Origin: JAGDMJ01 sp963809695
GTDB taxonomy: Bacteria; Bacteroidota; Ignavibacteria; UBA10030; UBA6906
Assembly: GCA_963809695.1 (NCBI GenBank)
Contig: CAWEKI010000002.1
Location: 1 to 60,122, forward strand
Length of the DNA stretch: 60,122 nucleotides
Direction: 5' to 3'
A program made the position numbers and the translations under genes. Numbering within the stretch: position 1 is the first letter of the stretch; each line of letters begins with the position of its first letter. The notes under the pieces are model-generated. The model saw only the letters and a list, made by a program, of their open reading frames with translations. It searched no databases and had not been told where the DNA came from. Below, piece by piece: positions 16,696 through 26,197 of the stretch.

Positions 16696-18513
16696 ATGCT
16701 CAGACATTTTCTACTTTGGCTGGGAGTGTGTTTGCTAACACTCAGTTCGGCGCCGCTCCTTGCGCAGGGCATTCCGGACCCTGTCGGAGACGTATCGCCG
16801 TCGTGGGCTGACTACACCACGATCTTCTACCTGCAACAGGGGGAGAGTCTCTACGTTGCATTGACCTTTGCCGGGGACATCAGCAGCAAAGGTTATAAGC
16901 ACGCGGGCAACACGTTCTTCAACGACTACGATGATGACATCAATACGGGCCAGCCCGGAAACGTCGGTTCGGAGACGAACCTGACCTTCTGCGATTGGGA
17001 CGGGGACGGGACCTGGTGCATGCGCGTATACGCGCTCTGGGACCAATCGCTCGGCACGTTCGTGTACCGTGCGCTGGTGCCGGTAAAGATCGAAGCGGAT
17101 GGAAAGACGATGTCGTACAAGCACTCGCTGGTCGGCCTCGGGCTTGAGGATGTTTCCTTCGACGTAAACGGCTACTGGCTGGATGGAACGACGAGCTGGG
17201 GCGATCCCTACAATGTAGGCGACGCCGTCGACGGCGTGAAGCTCTATTCCTTTAATCCCAGCCTCGTGACGACGCACCTCGACTCGCTCATCGGCACGAA
17301 TAGCAGGATCTACTTCCCGAGCGGGTACAAGTCGCGCGCGACGTCGGAGAACATCACGGGCGCGCTGGATGAGCTCATTCCAATCATCCAGTCGGAGATC
17401 GGCTCGATCAGCCCAACGAAGCCCTACGTTGTGTCCTACAATTCGTTCTCGGACTACCCGGTCTTCATTTACAACTCCGCACCGAACAACTTCTTCAAGA
17501 CCTGGATCCCAGGGAGCGGTTGGGTTGATACTCCCGAGTGGTGGGGTATGATGGAAGGCGCCGTCTTCAGCACCATGTCTGAGCTCAAACTAGGCTACCG
17601 CGAGTTCTTCCAGACCCAGATGGCCACCGACATACCTTTGCCGGGCACGCCGGACGGTTGGTACAGCACACGGCTTGACAGTACGCACAGCTTCATGTGG
17701 AACGTGGACCACAAGCCCGTATTCAAGGCCATCATCGGCCGGGCGATACACAACCTGATGACCATCTACGTCGGCGAGAAACTGACCCACGTCGCAGCGC
17801 ACGATGCAGCCGCCGCGGCTCGAACGAAAGCAGCAACCGCCTATGCAGGTTTTTCTGGCAATGCTTTCGATCTCGATCCTTGGATCATGACGGGGATGCT
17901 GCTGAACAAGCTTGGTAGCGATGTGTCTTGGGTAAAGAACCTCTGGACAGCGCTGCCAAACTCGTTCGACCTGCCGACAGATACGACCGCGGGTGACGCG
18001 ATCGGCCAGGTTGTGCAGAAGTATCTCCGTGATAGCACGGCCATGACTAATACCTATGAGGTACGCCGGCTCTGGTACCCCCACATAGCCAGCGTTCAGG
18101 CGGCCTTCATCGATGTTGTGACAAAGGGGAACTTCTACGGCGATCTGAAGGCGATCACGAATTTCCCGACAATCGACTCAGTTTATGATCAGGCCAAAGC
18201 CGCGTTCTCGACCCTTGTCTCCGTTGGAAAAGACCAGGCGCCGGTCGCGCGGGAGTTCCGCGTGGAGCAGAATTACCCGAACCCCTTCAACCCCACGACA
18301 ACAATTGCCTTTACGGTTCCAGAAAAGGGTCAAGTCAATGTGAGAGTCTTCGACGTGCTTGGGCGCGAAGTAGCCACTCTATTGCGGGAAACACTGAATC
18401 CAGGCCAATACGAGGTGCCCTGGAACGCGGCTCACCTCACGTCTGGCGTCTATTTCTACCGTGTGGAGGCCGGCCAACACCAAATGACGAAAAAGGCTGT
18501 GCTTCTCAAGTAA
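16696..18513 (+). CDS. Secreted protein with T9SS sorting domain
   Basis: This 605-residue protein has a signal peptide ending near 'PLLAQG' and a beta-rich N-terminal domain beginning 'IPDPVGDVSPSWADYT', a type shared with the next gene. A large central region without recognisable catalytic motif follows; there is no HExxH. The C-terminal 80 residues are a T9SS type A sorting domain ('NYPNPFNPTTTIAF', 'VFDVLGREVATLL', 'SGVYFYRVEAG'). It should be exported through the outer membrane and anchored or released. AGGAGG at 16682-16687 precedes the ATG. It may be a binding or non-catalytic relative of the neighbouring metallopeptidase, but that is inference. Confidence 0.8.
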   Translation: MLRHFLLWLGVCLLTLSSAPLLAQGIPDPVGDVSPSWADYTTIFYLQQGESLYVALTFAGDISSKGYKHAGNTFFNDYDDDINTGQPGNVGSETNLTFCDWDGDGTWCMRVYALWDQSLGTFVYRALVPVKIEADGKTMSYKHSLVGLGLEDVSFDVNGYWLDGTTSWGDPYNVGDAVDGVKLYSFNPSLVTTHLDSLIGTNSRIYFPSGYKSRATSENITGALDELIPIIQSEIGSISPTKPYVVSYNSFSDYPVFIYNSAPNNFFKTWIPGSGWVDTPEWWGMMEGAVFSTMSELKLGYREFFQTQMATDIPLPGTPDGWYSTRLDSTHSFMWNVDHKPVFKAIIGRAIHNLMTIYVGEKLTHVAAHDAAAAARTKAATAYAGFSGNAFDLDPWIMTGMLLNKLGSDVSWVKNLWTALPNSFDLPTDTTAGDAIGQVVQKYLRDSTAMTNTYEVRRLWYPHIASVQAAFIDVVTKGNFYGDLKAITNFPTIDSVYDQAKAAFSTLVSVGKDQAPVAREFRVEQNYPNPFNPTTTIAFTVPEKGQVNVRVFDVLGREVATLLRETLNPGQYEVPWNAAHLTSGVYFYRVEAGQHQMTKKAVLLK

Positions 18514-18529
18514 CTTCCGACTATACAAA

Positions 18530-18561
18530 GGACGGGCAGCGGTTTGCCCCGCTGTCCGTCC
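18530..18561 (+). terminator. Strong hairpin between two secreted-protein genes
   Basis: GGACGGGCAGCGG (18530-18542) pairs with CCGCTGTCCGTCC (18549-18561) at 12 of 13 positions around a 6-base loop. Only TTCGCTCTCT follows, so it may attenuate or protect the transcript rather than end it. Confidence 0.5.
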
Positions 18562-18594
18562 TTCGCTCTCTCGTACTATCACGAAAAATGTCTC

Positions 18595-20337
18595 GTGTGC
18601 ACCACATCATTTTCGAACATAGCCGCTCTCGTCATTCTTTTGGAGATCCTTCTGACTGTTTCACCTTTGGCACAGACGGTCTATGATCCCGAGGGGGATA
18701 TTCCCGCGGGCGACCCAGCGTACTGTGACCTGAGCCACGTGCGCGTGCGCCAGTCGACGGATAAGCTCCAGATCGATTTCTACCCTGCGGCGACGATCCC
18801 GGGTGGCAATCAGGCTGGGATCACGGCCAGCACCGTCTTCGAAGTCTACTTCGATGTCGACAGCAACGCATCGACGGGGACGCACCTGGGCGACATTGGC
18901 TATGACTACAAGCTCCGGGCCGACTTGTACGAGTGGAACGGCAAATCCTGGATCGACGCGAACGTCTACTGGGGCTTTGACCAAACGGGCAACTGGAGCC
19001 ATTCAGATGGATTCTTCATTTCGGCCTCCTGGCTCATCAGTCAGCGTTTCCGATGGGAGTTCTCGCTTGTTTCTCTGAAATGGCCCCGGGTCGACTGGGT
19101 CACGCGCATTTACTACCGAGATCATTGGGCCGAGCGCCTCCCGGACTCCAGCCATGCAACCTTGTATATCGACACGACGCTTGTCCCGGACCTGGATACT
19201 GCCCAGACGGAGTTCATTCGCATCATTTACCCGGAGACCTTTCAGACGGTCTTGGACAGCTTCGACGTTCTCCACTCCGTGGATGCTGGCGCCCGTGTCG
19301 AGTCGTCGCTTTGCGGGACCGATTTTTCCGATAAGCCCTTGGTCGTCATGTTCAGTCCCTGGCTCAACGGCGTTGCCTACTCGGGCAACCCCGTCAAGAT
19401 GGGGTCCTGGAGCTGGGGCACCTCGCCGCCCTGGTTCATGTTCTTCCATGAGCTGGGGCATAACTTCACCCTGGCGGCGACGCGCTTTCAGAAACTCTAT
19501 CCCGGCGGAGGGTACGTCTCGGCCGGAGGCGATGACTGGCATTTCGGCACGGATTTCGTCGAGGCTTGGGCTTCGATGGTTGGACTCTACGCGGTCCATG
19601 AGCTCAGCACTAGGCCCGGCAACTATGCCATCACTGCGAGCGCCCGCCAGGACCTGGAACAGGAGTTCCAGAACACCAAAAGCACTTACCTGAACGCGCT
19701 CCACACGTACGAACAGAACCCCGACCAGAGCCACCTATATCCGGACTTGGTGGACGGGATTTTCCTGACCCTTGTGGACTCCCTGGGCTACGGCATCATA
19801 CCCCGCTGGTTCAAGATGCTGCAGCCGCCCGACGCACCTTGGTCTCGGCTGGATGGCATCAATCCCGGTCTTGATTACGATGGCTCCAAAATCACCTCTC
19901 TCACGATTACTGCAAGCGCTTTCAGCGTAGCTGCTGCAGTCAATATCAAAGACCTGTTTCACATCCGATGGGACTTTCCAATCGATGACGTCCTGTATGA
20001 GCAGGTGACCCCAGAGATCAGCGCGATGATCAACGGCTCGACAGGTATGGAAGCCCGCGCCTCTGATGTGTCGCTGGCGCTTCGAACATCAGGCAATTTT
20101 CCGAACCCCTTCAATGGCAAGACCACGCTTTGCTTTCAGCTACCAGAACGTTCCCAAGTCGTGATCAAGATTTACAATACGTTGGGGCAATTGATTGACT
20201 GGGTCAAAGCAGGAGAGTTGTCCCCGGGGTACCATCAGCTGTCCTACGACGCAACTGCTCTTCCCAGTGGTGTCTACTGGTACACCCTATCGACTGTCTG
20301 TGGAAGTTTTTCGAACAAGTTTATGATTGTGCGTTAA
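18595..20337 (+). CDS. Secreted HExGHNF metallopeptidase with T9SS domain
   Basis: This protein of about 580 residues has a signal peptide ending near 'SPLAQ' and a beta-rich N-terminal domain like the previous gene ('VYDPEGDIPAGDPAYCDLSH'). The zinc-peptidase motif 'FHELGHNFT' starts at about His285, and Glu in 'FVEAWASM' lies 34 residues after the second His. The pattern resembles M60/enhancin-like gluzincins, several of which cleave glycoproteins; membership is tentative. A T9SS domain ends the protein ('NFPNPFNGKTTLCF'). The start is uncertain: GTG 18595 opens the signal peptide in frame, ATG 18588 is out of frame, and a TTG further up lies inside the hairpin. Confidence 0.78.
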   Translation: MCTTSFSNIAALVILLEILLTVSPLAQTVYDPEGDIPAGDPAYCDLSHVRVRQSTDKLQIDFYPAATIPGGNQAGITASTVFEVYFDVDSNASTGTHLGDIGYDYKLRADLYEWNGKSWIDANVYWGFDQTGNWSHSDGFFISASWLISQRFRWEFSLVSLKWPRVDWVTRIYYRDHWAERLPDSSHATLYIDTTLVPDLDTAQTEFIRIIYPETFQTVLDSFDVLHSVDAGARVESSLCGTDFSDKPLVVMFSPWLNGVAYSGNPVKMGSWSWGTSPPWFMFFHELGHNFTLAATRFQKLYPGGGYVSAGGDDWHFGTDFVEAWASMVGLYAVHELSTRPGNYAITASARQDLEQEFQNTKSTYLNALHTYEQNPDQSHLYPDLVDGIFLTLVDSLGYGIIPRWFKMLQPPDAPWSRLDGINPGLDYDGSKITSLTITASAFSVAAAVNIKDLFHIRWDFPIDDVLYEQVTPEISAMINGSTGMEARASDVSLALRTSGNFPNPFNGKTTLCFQLPERSQVVIKIYNTLGQLIDWVKAGELSPGYHQLSYDATALPSGVYWYTLSTVCGSFSNKFMIVR

Positions 20338-20365
20338 TCTGTGATGCAGAGGAAAGGATGGCACA

Positions 20366-23350
20366 ATGTCTGTCAAGCATGCGTGTTTTCTACTGTTGCT
20401 GGCAGTGATACTGGACTTCCCTGTTGGCGATTCCGCGATGGCCGGCACCTTCGGGAAGGTGGTCGGACGCGTTATCGACAAGACGAGTGGCGAACCTATT
20501 GTGGGCGCGACGACTCAGCTCCTCGGCACTTCCCTCGGTGCGGCCACTGACGCGGATGGCAACTACACCATACTCAACGTCACTCCCGGTACGTACACCC
20601 TTCGCACCACATACGTGGGATACACAGGAGTTGAAACGAAGGGCATCAAAGTAATTCAGGATCTTGCTACGGAAATTAATGTGCTGATGACACCGGGAGT
20701 TCTCGAAATTGACATGGTGGAGGTTGTGGCCCAGCGTCCGTTGGTGCAAAAGGAAGTGTCAGGCTCTGCCGTAGTCATTTCTTCGAATGAATTCCGCAAC
20801 CGCCCGATCGAATCGATCCAGTCGGTCATTAATACGTCAGCCGGCGTTGTCTCTTACCAGGGAGGGACGTACATCCGAGGAAGCAGGGCCACCGATGTGA
20901 CCTACATTGTCGACGGGGTACCGCTGACTAATCCCATCTCGGGGAGCCTGATGAACGATATCAGCAAGGATGCGGTGGAAGAGGTGGTCCTGATGACGGG
21001 AGGGTTCTCGGCGGAATATGGAAACGCGATGGGCGGGGTGGTGAATGTCACGACGAAGGAAGGAGGTTCCAGTTTTTCGGGTTCTCTTCGCTACAAGACT
21101 GACAAGCTTTCGTCAGCTTCCCAGTTTTACCAGAACCTGAATGTGGTCGAATTCTCTATCGGAGGTCCGATCTACGATAACATTCGGTTTTTTTTCGACG
21201 GGTTCGTAAACTCCCGCGACATGAACGTGCAACGGTCAGCTTTAGCGCCCGATGGCACCAACTTCGGGAGGCATCCACATGAAGGGTACCAGGAATACCG
21301 AACGAATGCCAAGGTGACTGTCCCTTTGAGCGAGGTCATGAAGCTCAGGTTCACCGGATCACTCAACAGAACCCAGCAGCTCCTGTACAACCTCTATTGG
21401 AGGTTTGGAGAAGATCCAAATCAACTTGACCGATACGGTGCTCTGTGGGCGAAGACCGGGTACGCGGCGGCCATCCTGGACCATGCAGTAAGCAAGGAGA
21501 CGTTCTACACGCTGAAGCTGGGATATCTTGACTTTCACTCCATCAACGGCCAGCGGGATCGGAGCGAGTGGTCTGGAAATGCCATTGGAGTGAACAGCTC
21601 GTTCTGGAAAGACTTCAAGTTCCGCACGCCTGTTTTGGATGTGAACTACACGATGCCTGGTGATCCGAACGTTTACCGGAAATGGCGGCTCCTGGATAGT
21701 CAGGGGTTCGATGACGTGCGTTCGATGCGGACCAATGATGCACTTTCACCTACGAACCCATACGGCGTTCCGGGAGGCATCCAAAACACTGTGGACGCGG
21801 ACTACTTCCAGGACTTCGTTCGGTCTGGTGACAGAGACTACTACGAGGAGAACAGAAATCGCCAGTTTTCCTTCCGCGCAGACCTGACATCGCAGCCTTC
21901 CGCGATCCATGAGATAAAAGCGGGAGTGGAAGCGATTTGGCACAAAGTCAACAGATTCCGCATAGGTGGCATGGCGTCCCTGAATGGCGTAGGCGTGACG
22001 TACCCGATTATCGACTTCTATGAGAAATCCCCCACGGACACAGCGTTGCAGGTCACCAACGCTTCGAGTCTGGGCACCGGGTACACACCGCTGGAATTAG
22101 CCGGCTATGGGACATACCAGCTCCATCTTCTCGGAATGTACATCAATCTCGGGCTTCGCTACGATTACTATAACGCCGAGACTGAATATCGGGTCAACCC
22201 ACTCGAGACAACCCAAGCCAATCCTTTCAAGCAGACGCGGGTATCATCGAAATCACGATCCCAACTCAGTCCACGGCTCGGGATCTCCTTCCCGGTGACG
22301 GACCGGCTTGTAGCGCGGTTTAATTATGGACAGTTCTTTCAACGCCCTCCAATGGATCGGATGTTCTCCTATCTCTGGATAGATAGAAATCAGGCCGATG
22401 TCGATCAGGGCAATCCAGATATTGAACCGCAAAGAACTACCGCTTACGAGGTAGGTCTTTCGGCGGTAATCGCAGAGGACTGGGCTCTATCGCTCACCGC
22501 CTTCCAGAAAAATATGTTTAACCTCGAGGGGTACAGAATGATCCAGTCACCCGACCTCTCCTGGTATTTCCTCGCGGTGAACCAGGAGTATGGTGAATCC
22601 TACGGGGTGGAATTCTCTCTGAGAAAACGTTTCAGCCACTGGACTTCCGGATTCATAAACTACACATACTCGTTTGCCCGTGGAACCAGCTCGGACGTCA
22701 CTCAGATCTCACGATATCCGATCACAAGCACCACATTCGCAAAGGAGCTGGGGTATCAGCCGCTGTATCCTCAGGAAACAATGCCGATGAACTTTGATCG
22801 GAGACACATGCTGAACATGGTGCTTGATTTCAATATACCGATTGGCGAGGGACCGGAGTGGTTCGGTGTCAAAGTGTTGTCCGGGTTTGGATTGAACCTT
22901 ACGGGTTCCCTCCTCTCCGGAACCCCTTATACACCGATGACGTCTTACTTCGTCAACGTTACCACCGACCGGTTCAACTCTGCTGTGTTCCCCATGACTA
23001 CGAACTTCGACGCTCGCGTTCACAAAGACTTTCGGTTCTCCGGGTTTACCCTTAGTCTTTTTGCAGAGATACTGAACGTTTTGAACTTGAATTTGCCTGC
23101 GAGTAAGTTCAAAGGCTCGGGGAACCCAGATCTCCCCAGCTACCTGGTTTCCCAAGGATCCATTTCTCCTAGTTCCTACCCGGCTGGGAGCCCGCTTTAT
23201 TCAGCGCGGGCGGACCTGAACAATGACGGCATTCTTACACCTGATGAACGCCTCGTTGCATATCAGCGCATGGAGTCAGACATGCTGGCACTGATGCAAA
23301 ACTATCCTTTGCCTCGTCGTTTCATGTTCGGGGTGGAATTGCTATTCTAG
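20366..23350 (+). CDS. TonB-dependent receptor with carboxypeptidase-regulatory N-domain
   Basis: This 994-residue outer-membrane receptor has a signal peptide ending near 'AMAGTF'. A carboxypeptidase-D regulatory-like domain follows ('GKVVGRVIDKTSGEPIVGAT' to 'GYTG'), then a plug domain ('VVEV'-type strand, 'GSRATDVTYIVDGVPL', 'SAEYGNAMGGVVNV') and a long beta-barrel. It should import a bulky ligand using TonB energy, as SusC-type receptors do. No SusD gene lies downstream; a large secreted protein and a PorV-like barrel follow instead. RBS-like GAGGAAAGG precedes ATG 20366. Confidence 0.9.
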   Translation: MSVKHACFLLLLAVILDFPVGDSAMAGTFGKVVGRVIDKTSGEPIVGATTQLLGTSLGAATDADGNYTILNVTPGTYTLRTTYVGYTGVETKGIKVIQDLATEINVLMTPGVLEIDMVEVVAQRPLVQKEVSGSAVVISSNEFRNRPIESIQSVINTSAGVVSYQGGTYIRGSRATDVTYIVDGVPLTNPISGSLMNDISKDAVEEVVLMTGGFSAEYGNAMGGVVNVTTKEGGSSFSGSLRYKTDKLSSASQFYQNLNVVEFSIGGPIYDNIRFFFDGFVNSRDMNVQRSALAPDGTNFGRHPHEGYQEYRTNAKVTVPLSEVMKLRFTGSLNRTQQLLYNLYWRFGEDPNQLDRYGALWAKTGYAAAILDHAVSKETFYTLKLGYLDFHSINGQRDRSEWSGNAIGVNSSFWKDFKFRTPVLDVNYTMPGDPNVYRKWRLLDSQGFDDVRSMRTNDALSPTNPYGVPGGIQNTVDADYFQDFVRSGDRDYYEENRNRQFSFRADLTSQPSAIHEIKAGVEAIWHKVNRFRIGGMASLNGVGVTYPIIDFYEKSPTDTALQVTNASSLGTGYTPLELAGYGTYQLHLLGMYINLGLRYDYYNAETEYRVNPLETTQANPFKQTRVSSKSRSQLSPRLGISFPVTDRLVARFNYGQFFQRPPMDRMFSYLWIDRNQADVDQGNPDIEPQRTTAYEVGLSAVIAEDWALSLTAFQKNMFNLEGYRMIQSPDLSWYFLAVNQEYGESYGVEFSLRKRFSHWTSGFINYTYSFARGTSSDVTQISRYPITSTTFAKELGYQPLYPQETMPMNFDRRHMLNMVLDFNIPIGEGPEWFGVKVLSGFGLNLTGSLLSGTPYTPMTSYFVNVTTDRFNSAVFPMTTNFDARVHKDFRFSGFTLSLFAEILNVLNLNLPASKFKGSGNPDLPSYLVSQGSISPSSYPAGSPLYSARADLNNDGILTPDERLVAYQRMESDMLALMQNYPLPRRFMFGVELLF

Positions 23351-23373
23351 AATTGACTGATGACAGGTTACCC

Positions 23374-26151
23374 ATGACACCAAAATTCGTGCAATGGATT
23401 GGCCTTTTTCTCTGCTTAGCCTTTTGCGCTGCCTCTGCCGGCGTTCCAGACCTTGCGGAGAAGCAAAGGCTTGCGAAAACGCTCGTGCGGGATCTTCGGT
23501 ACATCTATGGCCGATATGAGATCCCCGTGACAAACGATGGCCGGTTTGGTTGGGACCCGAACTACAACGTGCCGGGGGGTGGGCGATGGCCTCGAGGAAC
23601 CAACGAAGGCTACATTTTTGGGGCGGGGATTTGGGTTGGTGCTCGGATCGACAGCAGCAAGCGGGTCGCGGTAGGATACAATCCGACGAACATTCAGACC
23701 GAATTCGTCCCAGGGGCACTGCCTAACGAACCTGGCTACAGTGACCCAACGGAAATTGTCTACATCAGCACTGACTATCCCAGTGCGCAACTGCCTGCCT
23801 GGCCGCGGGGATATGATGCAGAAGGTCGTCCCATCGCGGTTTCACAGATGGACTCGTGGTCGCAGTGTAATGATACTGATCCCACTCGTCAGTTCGAAAA
23901 TGGGAAGCCCCTCGGTGTTCTCCTCACCACGGAGACGTTTTCGTGGAGTAGCAGTTTCCGGGACGTCCAGGATATCGCTTTTATCCGTTATACTGTGAAA
24001 AACATCAATCCCGAAGGAAAAACATGGACGGATGCCTACCTCGGTTTCGCAATGGATGCCGATATTGGAGACCCGACGAATGATCTGACAGGCTGTTTCA
24101 AAGATCTCAACATAGGCTTCACGTATAGCTCGGCGAATTTGACGTCGCTGGAAAAGTCGCTTGCCCATCCGCCGGGGTATGTCGGCATCAAGTACCTGGA
24201 AGGACCGGCGAAGGATCCTGTCACAGGCTTCGCCAAGATGACCACCTTCATCAAATGGGCCAGTGAGCTGAATCCGAATACGGATGACTCGCGCTATGAC
24301 CTCATGGCCATGGGGACGTTTGATTCGGTGGATAACGAGCCTGCAGACAAGCGCATGCTGATCAGCTCGGGGCCTTTCACTTTGGCTTACGGAGATTCCG
24401 TTCAATTTGTCGTTGCAGTAGTCTTTGCTTGGCCGGAGTGGTACTATGATCCGGCAGTGAAGGGTCAACTGGACCGTTATGCCGATCATCTAAAGCTCGT
24501 TGCCGCGAACGCGCAGTATATCTACGACAACAACTACAAATTCCCCCAGCCTCCGAACCTGCCGAAGGTTTCTATTTCGCCGGATGACCGAAAGCTTGTT
24601 ATTCTCTGGGACGATGCGAGTGAGCGCACCATCGAGGAGGCCATTTCGCTTCCGGGGGTCACTGACCCAATGGATTTTGAAGGATACCGGCTCTGGAAGA
24701 GTCTGTCAGGTGCCGAGGGAACGTGGCAACTCCTCGGCGCCTGGGACAAGATCGACTTTGACGATTTGGGAAGGCCTATCGGAGCGAACACTGGCTTGAC
24801 CCATTCCTATATTGACCAGAACCTCACAAACGGAAAAACCTATTTTTATGCAGTGACTGCCTACGATAAAGGAGAATATCAAGCAGGGCACTATGGCGAA
24901 GTTGCATACGAAGTTGTTCCCCCGCTCGAGACTGGGAAGATCTTCGGAGTCAACTTGAAGGCTGAAAGCCCGAATGTCCTTCCATCGAACTATACCTCCC
25001 CCGTATTTCGTGATCTCAAAGTCACTGCAGTTGACGGGACGAAGATGGAATTCAAAATCGTCCCGACAATCCAAATTCGCGACAGTGTCCTCTCCAAGCG
25101 ATTCCAGGTGCTTTTTCGGGATCCTGGGGCTATACGGATCGACTTGGAGGACACTAGATTAGGGCCGGACATTTTCGTTATCGATGTGGCCCGGGCCGAT
25201 ACGGTTTCGACGAACTTCAATTTCCCCATAACAGAACCGCCCACGACGGTTCAATCGGACCTTTTCAACGGCATGACGCTTGCATTCACGGGTCCGAGTC
25301 TGGTCAGCAACACGATCGATTCGGTCTATTTCACTGTCCCGAAAAGTGGTGTTCGCATCAGCCCTATAACTGACATGGCCAAAGACTATCTTGCTCCCCA
25401 GACCGCCGTATTCCTGACCGCCCCTTTGTCATTCTTCTTTCAACCACATACATACGTGGTAGCATTTGCGATAAACGATGAGGTGACGGTGTCCGATGTG
25501 ACGACGGGCGAGGAGCTTGGGTTCGATCTGCGGAGCTTAGGCCGTGACTACGCAGTTGCCACCTACCTGCGACAAGTTGTCTCTGTCAATCCGGGCACTG
25601 GTGACACAACCTGGGGCTGGGCCAACAATCCTTCGGGATTCAAGCGGCGTAAGTATACGCCGGGAGATGGGTACAAGATCTACGTCCCCGGGGCGTTTGT
25701 CTTCGTTGAGGACGTCCAAGACGAGATCCAGCCTGGTGACTCGCTCTACATTCGGCTCTCGGGCAAGAGTGCACCCCGCGCCGGGGATATAGTCGAATTT
25801 GTTGCCGAAGGCAGCACACTCAACTATCAAACGGACCTTTCAGTGGTAAAGGTTGTGCCTAATCCGTACCTCGTGCGCGCCGGGTGGGACCTTGACAATG
25901 ATTATCAGCGGGTGCAATTCATCAACCTGCCGACAGAATGCACGATCAAGATTTACACGATTGCGGGGGATCTGGTGAAAACCATCGCGCATGCTGTACC
26001 CTACCAAGAGGGATTTGACGAACACACACGCGGAACTGCCTTCTGGAACCTTCAGACGGAGAATAGCCAAAAAGTGGCGACCGGAGTCTACGTATTCCGC
26101 GTGACATCACCATACGGCGAAGCAATAGGAAGGTTCGCAGTTATCCGATGA
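23374..26151 (+). CDS. Large secreted protein with FlgD-like C-terminal domain
   Basis: This protein of about 925 residues follows the TonB receptor by 23 bases. It has a signal peptide ending in 'AASAG' and an N-terminal part with aromatic and Gly-rich stretches ('RFGWDPNYNVPGGGRWP', 'GYIFGAGIWVGARID'). A fibronectin-III-like stretch near residues 395-520 includes 'GKTYFYAVTAYDKGEYQ'. The C-terminal domain is FlgD/T9SS-like ('VQFINLPTECTIKIYTIAGD', 'GVYVFRVTSPYGEAIGRFAV'). I recognise no enzymatic motif. Similar proteins accompany TonB receptors and PorV-like barrels in this lineage, so a role as surface partner or ligand binder of the receptor is plausible (inference). The ATG at 23374 is preferred over TTG 23353. 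Confidence 0.75.
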   Translation: MTPKFVQWIGLFLCLAFCAASAGVPDLAEKQRLAKTLVRDLRYIYGRYEIPVTNDGRFGWDPNYNVPGGGRWPRGTNEGYIFGAGIWVGARIDSSKRVAVGYNPTNIQTEFVPGALPNEPGYSDPTEIVYISTDYPSAQLPAWPRGYDAEGRPIAVSQMDSWSQCNDTDPTRQFENGKPLGVLLTTETFSWSSSFRDVQDIAFIRYTVKNINPEGKTWTDAYLGFAMDADIGDPTNDLTGCFKDLNIGFTYSSANLTSLEKSLAHPPGYVGIKYLEGPAKDPVTGFAKMTTFIKWASELNPNTDDSRYDLMAMGTFDSVDNEPADKRMLISSGPFTLAYGDSVQFVVAVVFAWPEWYYDPAVKGQLDRYADHLKLVAANAQYIYDNNYKFPQPPNLPKVSISPDDRKLVILWDDASERTIEEAISLPGVTDPMDFEGYRLWKSLSGAEGTWQLLGAWDKIDFDDLGRPIGANTGLTHSYIDQNLTNGKTYFYAVTAYDKGEYQAGHYGEVAYEVVPPLETGKIFGVNLKAESPNVLPSNYTSPVFRDLKVTAVDGTKMEFKIVPTIQIRDSVLSKRFQVLFRDPGAIRIDLEDTRLGPDIFVIDVARADTVSTNFNFPITEPPTTVQSDLFNGMTLAFTGPSLVSNTIDSVYFTVPKSGVRISPITDMAKDYLAPQTAVFLTAPLSFFFQPHTYVVAFAINDEVTVSDVTTGEELGFDLRSLGRDYAVATYLRQVVSVNPGTGDTTWGWANNPSGFKRRKYTPGDGYKIYVPGAFVFVEDVQDEIQPGDSLYIRLSGKSAPRAGDIVEFVAEGSTLNYQTDLSVVKVVPNPYLVRAGWDLDNDYQRVQFINLPTECTIKIYTIAGDLVKTIAHAVPYQEGFDEHTRGTAFWNLQTENSQKVATGVYVFRVTSPYGEAIGRFAVIR

Positions 26152-26197
26152 CCATACTGCAATGGGCAAGCTGGAGCAATTTTCGAGGACATCAGCC

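Noticed and set aside
23374..26151. SusD homologue
   Set aside because: The protein has no lipobox and no SusD-like TPR pattern; it has FN3-like and FlgD-like regions instead.
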